Below are positions 18,476 to 27,419 of a stretch of 64,000 nucleotides of DNA, one piece after another; within the stretch, counting starts at the first letter, position 1, and every line of letters begins with the position of its first letter. The stretch comes from Pseudomonadota bacterium (GTDB lineage Bacteria > Pseudomonadota > Gammaproteobacteria > Steroidobacterales > Steroidobacteraceae). The DNA lies in the NCBI GenBank assembly GCA_023433705.1, contig JAEYUC010000102.1:1-64000 (forward strand). Reading direction: 5' to 3'. A model generated the notes under the pieces. The model saw only the letters and a program-made list of their open reading frames with translations. It made no database searches and was not told the origin of the DNA. Both the position numbers and the translations under genes were made by a program.

Positions 18476-18892
18476 GTGGAAAACATCGATTATCTGATCG
18501 GCGCGTTGCGCGTCATCGCCATTGTTTGCGCATTCGGCGCGTTCGCATGGGCGCTCGGCCGCATGCGGCGCGAATCCGCGGAGCAGCTGGAGAAGCTGGC
18601 GGCCGCCCACGAGCGCAGCCAGGCCGACATCCAGGCCCTGGCGGAGAAGGTGAGCGCGCTCGCGACGCTGGTCGCGTCGATCCCGGCGCGGGTCGAACGT
18701 CCCGTCGAAGCGCCGCCGGCGCCGCGTCGCCGCGAGACTTCGGCGATCCGCAGTTACGAGACCGCCCGCCGGCTGGCGCGCGCCGGCGCCACGGTCGACG
18801 AGATCGTCGCCACCAGCGGCGTTCCCGATACGGAGGCCCGCCTACTCCAACGCCTGCACGGAGGAGCGGGCGCCAGCGAAGACGCGGCATGA
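18476..18892 (+). CDS. DUF2802-like single-pass membrane protein
   Basis: I start this at a GTG five bases after motD (138 residues); longer in-frame alternatives run inside motD. The protein has one N-terminal transmembrane helix (LIGALRVIAIVCAFGAFAWAL), a coiled-coil segment, a Pro-rich linker and a C-terminal YETARRLARAGATVDEIV motif followed by TEARLLQRLHG. This resembles DUF2802 proteins found near cheW/motCD in pseudomonads. No function is established. The C-terminal motif looks like a small helix-turn-helix-type fold. It overlaps the next gene by four bases. Confidence 0.7.
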   Translation: MENIDYLIGALRVIAIVCAFGAFAWALGRMRRESAEQLEKLAAAHERSQADIQALAEKVSALATLVASIPARVERPVEAPPAPRRRETSAIRSYETARRLARAGATVDEIVATSGVPDTEARLLQRLHGGAGASEDAA

Positions 18893-19326
18893 AGAAAGCG
18901 AAGTCCCGCAGTGTGAAGCGGGTCTCATCAACCCGGGGCCGGAAGCGGCCGACACAAACGGTGAAGAAGGCCGTTCTGGAGACCCCGAAGATCATGGATC
19001 CCTCGTCGAACGACGCGATCCCGGTTGCCGCATTGCCCGTCGAAGGACCTGCGACCGGCCGCGTCGTGTTGCCCGTTTCCTGCACGATCAAGGAAGCCGA
19101 AACGCTCAAGGTCCACCTGCTCGAGCAGCTCGAGCGTCCGGGCCCGTGCGAAATCGAAGGTGGCAACGTTCAGCACGTCGATACCGCCGGCGTGCAGCTC
19201 GTGCTCGCGTTCGCGCTCGAATGCCTGGAGCGCAACCTGCAGTACGTCTGGAAGTCGCGCTCGCCCGTGTTCGAGGACGCCGTGCGCATCCTCGGAGTCG
19301 GTCCGCTACTCGAGTGCCCGGGCTGA
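18889..19326 (+). CDS. STAS-domain protein with basic N-terminal tail
   Basis: The 145-residue product starts at an ATG overlapping the previous stop. Its first 30 residues are Lys/Arg/Ser-rich (MKKAKSRSVKRVSSTRGRKR) and probably disordered. The rest is a STAS domain: VLPVSCTIKEAETLKVHLLE, then the switch-helix region GGNVQHVDTAGVQLVLAFAL with a Thr where anti-sigma antagonists carry the phosphorylated Ser/Thr. It sits immediately before cheA, so a scaffold or phospho-switch role in chemotaxis is plausible but unproven. Confidence 0.75.
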   Translation: MKKAKSRSVKRVSSTRGRKRPTQTVKKAVLETPKIMDPSSNDAIPVAALPVEGPATGRVVLPVSCTIKEAETLKVHLLEQLERPGPCEIEGGNVQHVDTAGVQLVLAFALECLERNLQYVWKSRSPVFEDAVRILGVGPLLECPG

Positions 19327-19329
19327 GAG

Positions 19330-21450
19330 ATGTCACTGGACCTCTCACAATTCCACGAGACCTTCTTCGCCGAGAGCTTCGAGGCGCTCGATTCCATGGA
19401 GGCCGCGCTGCTCAAGCTGTCGGCCGGCGAATCCGACCTCGAACTGATCAACACGATTTTCCGCGTCGCGCATTCGATCAAGGGCGGCAGCGCGACCTTC
19501 GGCTTCAACGCGATCGCCTCGTTCACGCACAAGCTCGAAACGCTTCTCGACGAATTGCGCAGCGGAAATCGCCGCGCGAATCCCGCGATGGTGGACACGC
19601 TGCTGCGCGCCGGCGACCTGATGCGCGAGATGCTCGCCGCGACGCAGGCCAAACAGGCTCTGGACAGCGCGCGTATCGGAGCGCTGCAGTCCGAGATCGA
19701 AGGCATCCTCGCGACCCAGGGTGCTCCTGTCCGACAGCCCGCCGCCGCGGCGGCTCCCGCGCCGCAGGCGCCCGCGCCCGGCGGCGCCTCCGGCTGGCGC
19801 ATCCATTTCGTTCCCGGTCCCAAACTACTGCGCCACGGCAACGATCCGGTGCGACTGCTGCGCGAGCTCGGCCGGCTGGCGCCGTGCGAAGTGCGCGTCG
19901 ATGCCAAGTGGGTGCCGCTGCTCGCCGAGCTCGATCCCGAAGAGTGCCGCCTGTCCTGGCGCATCGAGATGACGGGCGCCGTCGAAGAGTCCGCGATCCG
20001 CGCGGTGTTCGACTGGGTGGAAGGCGAGTGCGACCTGAACATCGAGGCATTCGGTGAGCACGCCGAACCCGCTCCGGAGAGCGTGGCGTCCGTACTCGAG
20101 CCGGTGGTCGCGATTGACCCGAAAGTTTCCGCGGCGCCCGTGAACACGCCGGTTCCGGCCGCCGATTCGCGGCCCGCACAGCCGGCCGGCCCTGCGGCGG
20201 GCGCGAGCGCCGGCGCTGTCGCCAATTCGAATGCCGACGGCGGTTCGATCCGCGTCAGCATCGAGAAGATAGACGAGCTGTTGAACTCCGTCGGCGAGCT
20301 CGTGATCACGCAGTCCGTGCTGAGCCAGCTCGCGGCGCCGCTCGAAGGGCGCGAAGCCGAAGAGCTGCGCAGCGCGCTCGTCCAGCTCGAGCGGCACATG
20401 CGCAACCTGCAGGAAAGCGTCATGCGCGTGCGCATGTTGCCCATCAGTTTCGTGTTCAACCGCTTCCCGCGCCTGGTGCGCGATCTCGGCCAGCGTCTCG
20501 GCAAGAAGATCGAGCTGCGCCTGAACGGCGAGCAGACCGAGCTCGACAAGACCGTGCTCGAGAAGATAGGCGATCCGCTCGTGCACCTGGTCCGCAACTC
20601 CATCGACCACGGCATCGAGGCGCCCGACGTGCGTCTCGCGGCGGGAAAACCCGCGCACGGCGTGATCGAGCTCAACGCCTATCACAAGGGCGGCAACGTC
20701 GTGGTGGAAGTCAGCGACGACGGCGGCGGCCTCAAGCGCGACAAGATCCTCGCGAAGGCGCGCGACCGCGGACTCGTCGGCCCCGACGAGGAGCTGTCCG
20801 AGGACCGCGTCTTCAACCTCATCTTCGCGCCCGGCTTCTCCACCGCGGACGTGGTCAGCGACGTCTCGGGCCGCGGAGTCGGCATGGACGTCGTCAAGCG
20901 CAACATCAACGAGCTCGGCGGCCACGTGCAGATCCATTCCGTTGCCGGCAAGGGCAGCACGGTGCGTATCCGCCTGCCCCTCACGCTCGCGATCCTCGAC
21001 GGCCAGCTCGCGCGCGTGGGCAGCGAGGTCTACGTCGTGCCGATCGTGTCGATCGTCGAAACCATCGAGGTGCGCAGGGAGATGGTCAACACCATCGCCA
21101 ACCGGACCGAGGTGTTCAAGCTGCGCGATGCCTATCTACCCATCGTGCGTCTGTACGAGCTGTTCGGAATCGAGCCCGATCACACGAACCTGCTCGACGG
21201 CCTGCTCATGGTGGTCGAGGCCGACGGCAAACGCGTCGGGATCTTCGTCGACGAGCTGATGTCGCAGCAGCAGGTGGTCATCAAGAGCCTCGAGTCGAAC
21301 TTCCGGCCCGTGGCCGGCCTCGCCGGCGCGACCATGCTGGGCGACGGTCGCGTCGCGCTCATTCTCGACGTGCCCGGCGTGATCTCGCAATTCTTCGCCC
21401 AGCTTGCCGGCCGCGACGTGGGCCACGCGGGCTCGCAGGCGGCCGCATGA
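19330..21450 (+). CDS. cheA: Chemotaxis histidine kinase CheA
   Basis: CheA phosphorylates CheY and CheB under MCP control. The 706-residue protein shows P1 with phosphoacceptor His48 (RVAHSIKGGSATFGF), a P2-like domain near 155-245, dimerisation P3 near 300-370 (KIDELLNSVGELVITQSVL), an HATPase domain with N, G1 and G2 boxes (HLVRNSIDHG, DDGGG, GRGVGMDVV) and a C-terminal CheW-like P5. All catalytic boxes are intact. It starts three bases after the STAS gene. Confidence 0.97.
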   Translation: MSLDLSQFHETFFAESFEALDSMEAALLKLSAGESDLELINTIFRVAHSIKGGSATFGFNAIASFTHKLETLLDELRSGNRRANPAMVDTLLRAGDLMREMLAATQAKQALDSARIGALQSEIEGILATQGAPVRQPAAAAAPAPQAPAPGGASGWRIHFVPGPKLLRHGNDPVRLLRELGRLAPCEVRVDAKWVPLLAELDPEECRLSWRIEMTGAVEESAIRAVFDWVEGECDLNIEAFGEHAEPAPESVASVLEPVVAIDPKVSAAPVNTPVPAADSRPAQPAGPAAGASAGAVANSNADGGSIRVSIEKIDELLNSVGELVITQSVLSQLAAPLEGREAEELRSALVQLERHMRNLQESVMRVRMLPISFVFNRFPRLVRDLGQRLGKKIELRLNGEQTELDKTVLEKIGDPLVHLVRNSIDHGIEAPDVRLAAGKPAHGVIELNAYHKGGNVVVEVSDDGGGLKRDKILAKARDRGLVGPDEELSEDRVFNLIFAPGFSTADVVSDVSGRGVGMDVVKRNINELGGHVQIHSVAGKGSTVRIRLPLTLAILDGQLARVGSEVYVVPIVSIVETIEVRREMVNTIANRTEVFKLRDAYLPIVRLYELFGIEPDHTNLLDGLLMVVEADGKRVGIFVDELMSQQQVVIKSLESNFRPVAGLAGATMLGDGRVALILDVPGVISQFFAQLAGRDVGHAGSQAAA

Positions 21451-21491
21451 ATCGTTTCCCGTTCTCAATGTTTTCGCGGAGTCGTCCTTAA

Positions 21492-24107
21492 ATGAGGTTT
21501 TCCGGTCTGAAGGTTTCCGTGCGGCTGGCCATCGGTTTCGGCCTGCTGTTGATCGCTGCCTCGATCATCGGCGCGGTGGTTTTTTCGCGCCTGTCCCACA
21601 TTGACTCCGTGGTCACGCACATGTCGACCCAGCAATGGGAGAAGGCGCGCGTCGCCATGGAAATGGAGACCCGCACGCGTGACAACCTCGCGAAATCGCT
21701 GCAGGTGCTGCTGCTCGCGAGCGGCAACGATGAGCTCGTGCAGCGCCTGCGCACGGAGATGGACAACAACAGCCGCGCGAACAGCGAGGGACTCCAGCAG
21801 CTCGAAAATCTGGTCACGGACGACGCCGGCAAGGCATTGCTCGCCGAGGCCGCCGTGGGCCGCGAGCGGTACCTGGCCAAGCGCGCCGTGATCATGGAAC
21901 TCGTCAAGGATCCCAAGACCCGCGACCAGGCGATGCAGCAGTTCAGCACGGAGCTCGTGCCGCTGCTCGAGGCGTACGTCGCGCCGTTCCGCATGCTGCG
22001 CAACCAGCAGCAGGAAGGGTTCGTCGCGTCGGCAGCGGAAAGTCACGCGAGTTACCTGAGCGCCCAGCGCAGCATCTGGATCGCGTGCCTCGCCGCGCTC
22101 GCTTTCGGAAGCGCGTTCGCGATCGTGCTGACGCGCAGCATCGTCAAGCCGCTGCGGAATGCCGTGGGGATCGCGGATGCGATTCGTCAGGGCAAGCTCG
22201 ACAACCTCATCGAAGCACACGGCAACGACGAGGCGAGCCAGCTCATGAGCGCGCTCGCGGACATGCAGGGCGCGCTGCGCGCCCGCGATGCGGCGGACGC
22301 GGATTCGCGGGCGCAGATCGCGGCGATGAGTCGCTCGCAGGCCGTCATCGAACTCGACATGAACGGCATCGTGAGCAAGGTCAACGAGAACCTCGTGCGC
22401 GGCATGGGTTTCCCGGCCGACGAGATCGTCGGCAAACATCACAGCGTCATGGTCGATCCGGCGTTCGCGGCGAGCGCCGAGTACCGGGCGTTCTGGGCCA
22501 GGTTGAACCGCGGCGAAGTGGACATCGGCACCTACCAGCGGATCGCGAAGGGCGGCCGGCCGCTGTGGGTGCAGGCTTCATACAACCCGATCGCCGGCGC
22601 CGACGGCAAGCCGTTCAAGATCGTCATGTACGGCTCCGACGTCACCGCGCAGATGGAGCGCAACGCGGATTTCCAGGGCCAGCTCGAAGCGATCGGCCGC
22701 GCCCAGTCGGTCGTCGAGTTCGACATGGACGGCACCGTGCGCAAGGTGAACGACAACTTCTCGCGCGTGATGGGTTACACGCCCTCGGAAGTGCTCGGCA
22801 AACACCACAGCATGTTCGTCGAGCCGAGTTTCGCGGTCACGGAGGAATACCGCGAGTACTGGGCGCGGCTTCATCGGGGCGAGGCCGTGATGGGCAGCTA
22901 CCGGCGCATCGCCAAGGGTGGCCGCGAGGTGTGGTTGCAGGCTTCCTACAACCCGATTCCCGATGCCAACGGCAAACCCATCAAGGTCGTGGAATACGCG
23001 ACCGAGGTGACGGCGAACATGCGCGCGCAGCGCGAGCTGCAGGCCGCGGTCGCGGAAACGCAGACCGTCGTCAAGAGCGCGATCGACGGTGATCTCACGC
23101 ATCGCATTCCGCTCGAAGGCAAGTCGGGTGATCTCGAGACGTTGTGCCGCGGGGTGAACTCGCTGCTGGAGGCGACCAGCGACCTCGTCAACCGCGTCAA
23201 GGTCGCAAGCGGCCAGATGCAGGCCGGCTCCGAGGAAATTTCGCGCGGCAACACCAACCTGTCGCAGCGCACGGAAGAACAGGCGTCGAGCCTGGAAGAG
23301 ACGGCTTCCTCGATGGAGGAGATGACGTCGACGGTCAAACAGACCGCGGACAACGCCGCGCAGGCGAATCAGCTCGCGATGGCCGCGCGCCAGCAGGCCG
23401 AGAAGGGCGGCGCGGTGGTCAGTTCCGCCGTGGCTGCGATGGGCGGCATCAATGCGGCGAGCAAGAAGATCGCCGACATCATCGGTGTGATCGACGAGAT
23501 CGCGTTCCAGACCAACCTGCTCGCGCTGAACGCGGCCGTCGAAGCGGCACGCGCCGGCGAGCAGGGGCGCGGCTTCGCGGTCGTGGCGACCGAGGTGCGC
23601 AACCTCGCGGGCCGCTCGGCCACGGCGGCAAAGGAAATCAAGGCGCTGATCCAGGATTCCGTCTCGAAGGTGGATGAAGGCAGCCGCCTCGTCGATGAAT
23701 CGGGCAAGACGCTCGAAGAGATCGTCAACGCCGTGAAGAAGGTGACGGACATCGTCGCCGAGATCGCCGCGGCGAGCCGCGAACAATCGAGCGGCATCGA
23801 GCAGGTCAACAAGGCCGTGATGCAGATGGACGAGGGCACACAGCAGAACGCCGCGCTCGTCGAGCAGGCGGCCGCCGCCAGCCAGGCCATCTTCGAACAG
23901 TCACAGGCGCTGAACGCGCTGGTTTCGTCCTATCGGGTCGACCGCACCGCGCCCGGGCAGGAGGCCGAGCCCGCGCCGCACGCGTCGCCGGTTCGCATCG
24001 AGCGCCGCTCGAAGAATCGTCCGTGGGCGAATTCACCGCTCGCGAATCCCGCTCCCGCGGCCTACAGCAAGGCGGCGAGCAGCGATTCGGAGTGGACCGA
24101 GTTCTGA
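21492..24107 (+). CDS. Methyl-accepting chemotaxis protein with tandem PAS domains (MCP 1)
   Basis: The 871-residue receptor has a first transmembrane helix near 12-32, a periplasmic four-helix-bundle-type domain, a second helix near 195-215, HAMP, two PAS domains that duplicate each other (YRAFWARLNRGE and YREYWARLHRGE, each followed by an ASYNPI strand) and a full MCP signalling hairpin (IAFQTNLLALNAAVEAARAG). The PAS pair resembles BdlA-type receptors, which suggests redox or small-ligand sensing. The C-terminus SEWTEF fits a CheR/CheB-docking pentapeptide on a flexible tail. Confidence 0.93.
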   Translation: MRFSGLKVSVRLAIGFGLLLIAASIIGAVVFSRLSHIDSVVTHMSTQQWEKARVAMEMETRTRDNLAKSLQVLLLASGNDELVQRLRTEMDNNSRANSEGLQQLENLVTDDAGKALLAEAAVGRERYLAKRAVIMELVKDPKTRDQAMQQFSTELVPLLEAYVAPFRMLRNQQQEGFVASAAESHASYLSAQRSIWIACLAALAFGSAFAIVLTRSIVKPLRNAVGIADAIRQGKLDNLIEAHGNDEASQLMSALADMQGALRARDAADADSRAQIAAMSRSQAVIELDMNGIVSKVNENLVRGMGFPADEIVGKHHSVMVDPAFAASAEYRAFWARLNRGEVDIGTYQRIAKGGRPLWVQASYNPIAGADGKPFKIVMYGSDVTAQMERNADFQGQLEAIGRAQSVVEFDMDGTVRKVNDNFSRVMGYTPSEVLGKHHSMFVEPSFAVTEEYREYWARLHRGEAVMGSYRRIAKGGREVWLQASYNPIPDANGKPIKVVEYATEVTANMRAQRELQAAVAETQTVVKSAIDGDLTHRIPLEGKSGDLETLCRGVNSLLEATSDLVNRVKVASGQMQAGSEEISRGNTNLSQRTEEQASSLEETASSMEEMTSTVKQTADNAAQANQLAMAARQQAEKGGAVVSSAVAAMGGINAASKKIADIIGVIDEIAFQTNLLALNAAVEAARAGEQGRGFAVVATEVRNLAGRSATAAKEIKALIQDSVSKVDEGSRLVDESGKTLEEIVNAVKKVTDIVAEIAAASREQSSGIEQVNKAVMQMDEGTQQNAALVEQAAAASQAIFEQSQALNALVSSYRVDRTAPGQEAEPAPHASPVRIERRSKNRPWANSPLANPAPAAYSKAASSDSEWTEF
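23232..23900 (+). repeat. Direct repeat copy A (MCP signalling domain)
   Basis: This stretch of MCP 1 aligns without gaps to 26034-26702 of MCP 2 (constant offset 2802 bases). Long runs are identical and most differences are at third codon positions. It could support recombination or gene conversion between the two receptors. Confidence 0.85.
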
Positions 24108-24146
24108 CGCCATGCAATCCAAACATTGATTCTCGAAGAGTCATTT

Positions 24147-26885
24147 ATGAAAAAGTACATCACCCAACTACCCCTGCGCGGCAAGTTCCTGCTGATCGCG
24201 ATCGCCATGCTGATCCCGATCGGCGGGCTCTCCTTCCTCGCGATTCGCGCCGAGGTCAAGGCGATGAATTTCGCGATCGCCGAAGACGAGGGTCTCGACT
24301 GGGCCTCCGAGCTGGTCGCCATCGCGGCAAACCTGTCCGAGTACCGCGAGCACACCATGGCCGTTGCGTTCGGCGCCGACGAGGAACGCGTCGAGATGCA
24401 GGAGCACGAAGCCGCGATCAAACAGGCGGCCTCGCGACTCGATGTACTCGTGAGAGAGGGCAATCGAAAACTCGCCACCACCTCGGGCTGGGCCGACCTG
24501 CGCGCGCGCGTCGCCGCGGTCACGGCGGCCGACGTCGACGAGGTCACGCGGGTCAAGGCCATCCCGGAACTGATCGTGGATACGCACGATCGTGTGCGCG
24601 CGATCTCCGAGGCATCGGGTCTGAACCTCGACCCGGTGCCGGAAACCCTGGCGCTGGTGCAGGCGGGCCTGTTCGAAATTCCGAAGGGTGTCGAAGCGCT
24701 GGCGAGTTCGCGCCGCGCGATGGACCTCATCGTCGAAGGCGACACCGACGTCAGCACGTTCATGCAGCTCGCGAAGCAGGCGGCCGGGGCGCGCCAGCGC
24801 CTGGACGTCGCGGCCCACAACCTGGTCAACATCTACAACACGAAAGAGAACGTCGACTCGCCGATCGTCACGAAGGCCCGCGCGCTGAAGGAGCGCCTCG
24901 ACAAGGCGCTGACGTCGATGGACGCGCAAAACGTGGGATCGCTGTCGGCCTCGACCGCGAAGGAAGTGTCGTCCGAGGTCGAGCAGCTCACGAAGGATTT
25001 TTCGACGCTGCGCATCGAGCTGCTCGCGGAACTGTCCGAGCGGCTGACCCAGCGCGCGACCCGCAGCGAAATCATGCTCACAGCGGAAGTCGTGGTGGTG
25101 CTGCTGTTCGTGATCCTCGCGTTCTACATCCAGAATCTCGTGACGCGTTACATCGCGCAGAAACTCTCGGCGGCGAACGACGTGTTCGCGCGGCTCGCGG
25201 AGGGCAAGTTCGACAATCAGATCGGCGAAGAATCGCCCGACGAGCTCGGCCAGCTCATGCACGCGCTGGACCGGATGCAGGGCGGTTTGTCGGCGCGCGT
25301 CGAAAGCGACCGCAAGGCCGCCGAAGCCGAACGCGCGCGCGCGACGGCGAGCGAGCGGATCAAGCAGGCGCTGGACGCGTCCTCGGTCAATGTCGTCGTG
25401 TCCGACGACCAGCACAACGTCATCTATCTGAATCCGGCGGCGCAGAAGCTCATGACCTCCGCGCAGGCGGATTTCCGCACGGTCTCGCCCCGTTTCGATG
25501 CGGGTCGGCTGGTGGGCGAGAACCTGGAAATATTCTTCACGGATGGCGCGCGCCAGCGAGAGCAGATCGCCGATCTGCGCCAGACCTCGACCTCGCAATT
25601 CGTGATCGGGTCGCGCACGCTCCAGATCATCGTCAATCCGATCGTCGACGGCGATGGCAAACGCATCGGCACCGTGGTCGAGTGGCAGGACCGCTCGCAG
25701 GAAGTCGCGGCCGAGAAGGAGATCGGCAACCTCGTGCACGCGGTGGCCGACGGCAAGCTCGACCAGCGCCTCTCGCTCGAAGGCAAGACCGGGTTCTTCG
25801 AGATTCTCGCGACCGGACTCAACGGCCTCGTCACGAGCGTCGCGGACGTGGTCAGCGAGCTCAACCGGCTCGTGCAGGGCGCCAACGATGGCGACCTCAC
25901 GCGCTCGATGGAGCTCCAGGGAAAGACGGGCCTGTATGTCTCGATCGGCACGGGTGTGAACTCGCTGGTCGGCAACATGGCGCGCGTCGTGTCCGAAGTG
26001 AAGGGCTTGGCGGCGCAGGTGCAGATGGGCGCCGAGGAGATCTCGCGCGGCAACACGAACCTGTCACAGCGCACCGAGGAGCAGGCGTCGAGCCTCGAGG
26101 AAACCGCGTCGTCGATGGAGCAGATGACCTCGACCGTCAAGCAGACCGCCGACAACGCCGGCCAGGCGAATCAGCTCGCGATGGCCGCGCGCCAGCAGGC
26201 CGAGAAGGGCGGCGCGGTGGTGAGCAATGCCGTGGCCGCGATGGGCGGCATCAACGCGGCGAGCAAGAAGATCGCCGACATCATCGGCGTGATCGACGAG
26301 ATCGCGTTCCAGACCAACCTGCTCGCGCTGAACGCGGCCGTCGAAGCGGCGCGCGCGGGTGAGCAGGGTCGAGGCTTCGCGGTGGTGGCCACCGAGGTGC
26401 GAAACCTCGCCGGCCGCTCGGCGACCGCCGCGAAGGAAATCAAGGCGCTGATCCAGGACTCCGTGGCGAAGGTGGAAGAAGGCAGCCGCCTCGTGGACGA
26501 ATCGGGCAAGACGCTCGAGGAGATCGTCAACGCGGTGAAGAAGGTCACCGACATCGTGGCGGAAATCGCCGCGGCGTCGCGCGAGCAGTCCTCCGGCATC
26601 GAGCAGGTCAACAAGGCCGTGATGCAGATGGACGAGGGCACGCAGCAGAACGCCGCGCTCGTCGAGCAGGCCGCGGCCGCGAGCCAGGCGATCGTCGAAC
26701 AGGTGATCTCGCTCAACACGCTCGTCGCACGCTACCAGGTGCGTGGCGATTCGAAGGCATCCGCCGACTCGCAGGCCCGCCGAGCCAGGCCGCAGGCGCC
26801 ACGCGCGCCGCAGGCACGCGCCGCGGTCGAGCCGCCGCCGGTTCGCAAGGCCGTCGGTGACGACGCCGAATGGACCGAGTTCTGA
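24147..26885 (+). CDS. Methyl-accepting chemotaxis protein with one PAS domain (MCP 2)
   Basis: I chose the ATG giving MKKYITQLPLRGKF (912 residues), with a GAAGAG-type ribosome site 8 bases upstream, over a TTG seven codons earlier. There is a transmembrane helix near 12-32, a long helical periplasmic region, a second helix near 310-332, HAMP, a PAS-like domain (NVVVSDDQHNVIYLNPAAQ), a further HAMP-like segment and the MCP hairpin. The hairpin is almost identical in DNA to that of MCP 1. The tail ends AEWTEF. Confidence 0.92.
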   Translation: MKKYITQLPLRGKFLLIAIAMLIPIGGLSFLAIRAEVKAMNFAIAEDEGLDWASELVAIAANLSEYREHTMAVAFGADEERVEMQEHEAAIKQAASRLDVLVREGNRKLATTSGWADLRARVAAVTAADVDEVTRVKAIPELIVDTHDRVRAISEASGLNLDPVPETLALVQAGLFEIPKGVEALASSRRAMDLIVEGDTDVSTFMQLAKQAAGARQRLDVAAHNLVNIYNTKENVDSPIVTKARALKERLDKALTSMDAQNVGSLSASTAKEVSSEVEQLTKDFSTLRIELLAELSERLTQRATRSEIMLTAEVVVVLLFVILAFYIQNLVTRYIAQKLSAANDVFARLAEGKFDNQIGEESPDELGQLMHALDRMQGGLSARVESDRKAAEAERARATASERIKQALDASSVNVVVSDDQHNVIYLNPAAQKLMTSAQADFRTVSPRFDAGRLVGENLEIFFTDGARQREQIADLRQTSTSQFVIGSRTLQIIVNPIVDGDGKRIGTVVEWQDRSQEVAAEKEIGNLVHAVADGKLDQRLSLEGKTGFFEILATGLNGLVTSVADVVSELNRLVQGANDGDLTRSMELQGKTGLYVSIGTGVNSLVGNMARVVSEVKGLAAQVQMGAEEISRGNTNLSQRTEEQASSLEETASSMEQMTSTVKQTADNAGQANQLAMAARQQAEKGGAVVSNAVAAMGGINAASKKIADIIGVIDEIAFQTNLLALNAAVEAARAGEQGRGFAVVATEVRNLAGRSATAAKEIKALIQDSVAKVEEGSRLVDESGKTLEEIVNAVKKVTDIVAEIAAASREQSSGIEQVNKAVMQMDEGTQQNAALVEQAAAASQAIVEQVISLNTLVARYQVRGDSKASADSQARRARPQAPRAPQARAAVEPPPVRKAVGDDAEWTEF
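26034..26702 (+). repeat. Direct repeat copy B (MCP signalling domain)
   Basis: Partner of the direct repeat at 23232-23900. The N-terminal sensing halves of the two receptors are unrelated, so similarity is restricted to the cytoplasmic hairpin and its flanks. Confidence 0.85.
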
Positions 26886-26899
26886 GCCGGGGAGCGGAC

Positions 26900-27406
26900 A
26901 TGCAAGCAGCAGCCATTCAGACTTCCGGCGAACCCGCCGGCACGTCGCAGTTCCTCACCTTCGTCTGCGCGGGCGAGGAATACGGCGTGGACATTCTCTG
27001 CGTCCAGGAGATCAAGGGCTGGGACGGCGTCACGCGAGTGCCGTACACGCCGCCCTATCTACTGGGCGTCATGAACCTGCGCGGTGTCATCGTGCCGGTC
27101 ATCGACCTGCGCACGCGTTTCGGCGTCGAGCAGCGCGCCGCGGACAGCTCCACGGTCGTGATCGTGGTTCGCGTGCGGACCGACCACGGCGAGAAGACCG
27201 CGGGCATCGTCGTGGACGCGGTATCCGAGGTCTACAGCATCAGCCAGGACAGCATCAAGCCGACGCCGGATCTCGGCGCGTCGACCGAGGGCGCGTGCGT
27301 GCGTGGACTGACGACCGTCGACGGGAAGATGGTCATGCTGCTCGACATCGATCAGCTGGTGGCTTCCTGCATCTCGACGCCGGCCGTGCGCGACGCGACG
27401 CGTTGA
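26900..27406 (+). CDS. cheW: Chemotaxis coupling protein CheW
   Basis: CheW couples receptors to CheA. I start at the ATG preceded by GGGGAGCGG (168 residues, MQAAAIQTSGEPAGTSQFLT); an upstream in-frame frame lies inside MCP 2. The domain is complete: FLTFVCAGEEYGVDILCVQE, then PYLLGVMNLRGVIVPVIDLR and the VDAVSEVYSI strand. It lies between the MCP pair and cheR. Confidence 0.95.
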   Translation: MQAAAIQTSGEPAGTSQFLTFVCAGEEYGVDILCVQEIKGWDGVTRVPYTPPYLLGVMNLRGVIVPVIDLRTRFGVEQRAADSSTVVIVVRVRTDHGEKTAGIVVDAVSEVYSISQDSIKPTPDLGASTEGACVRGLTTVDGKMVMLLDIDQLVASCISTPAVRDATR

Positions 27407-27419
27407 TCCGCGTACCGAC

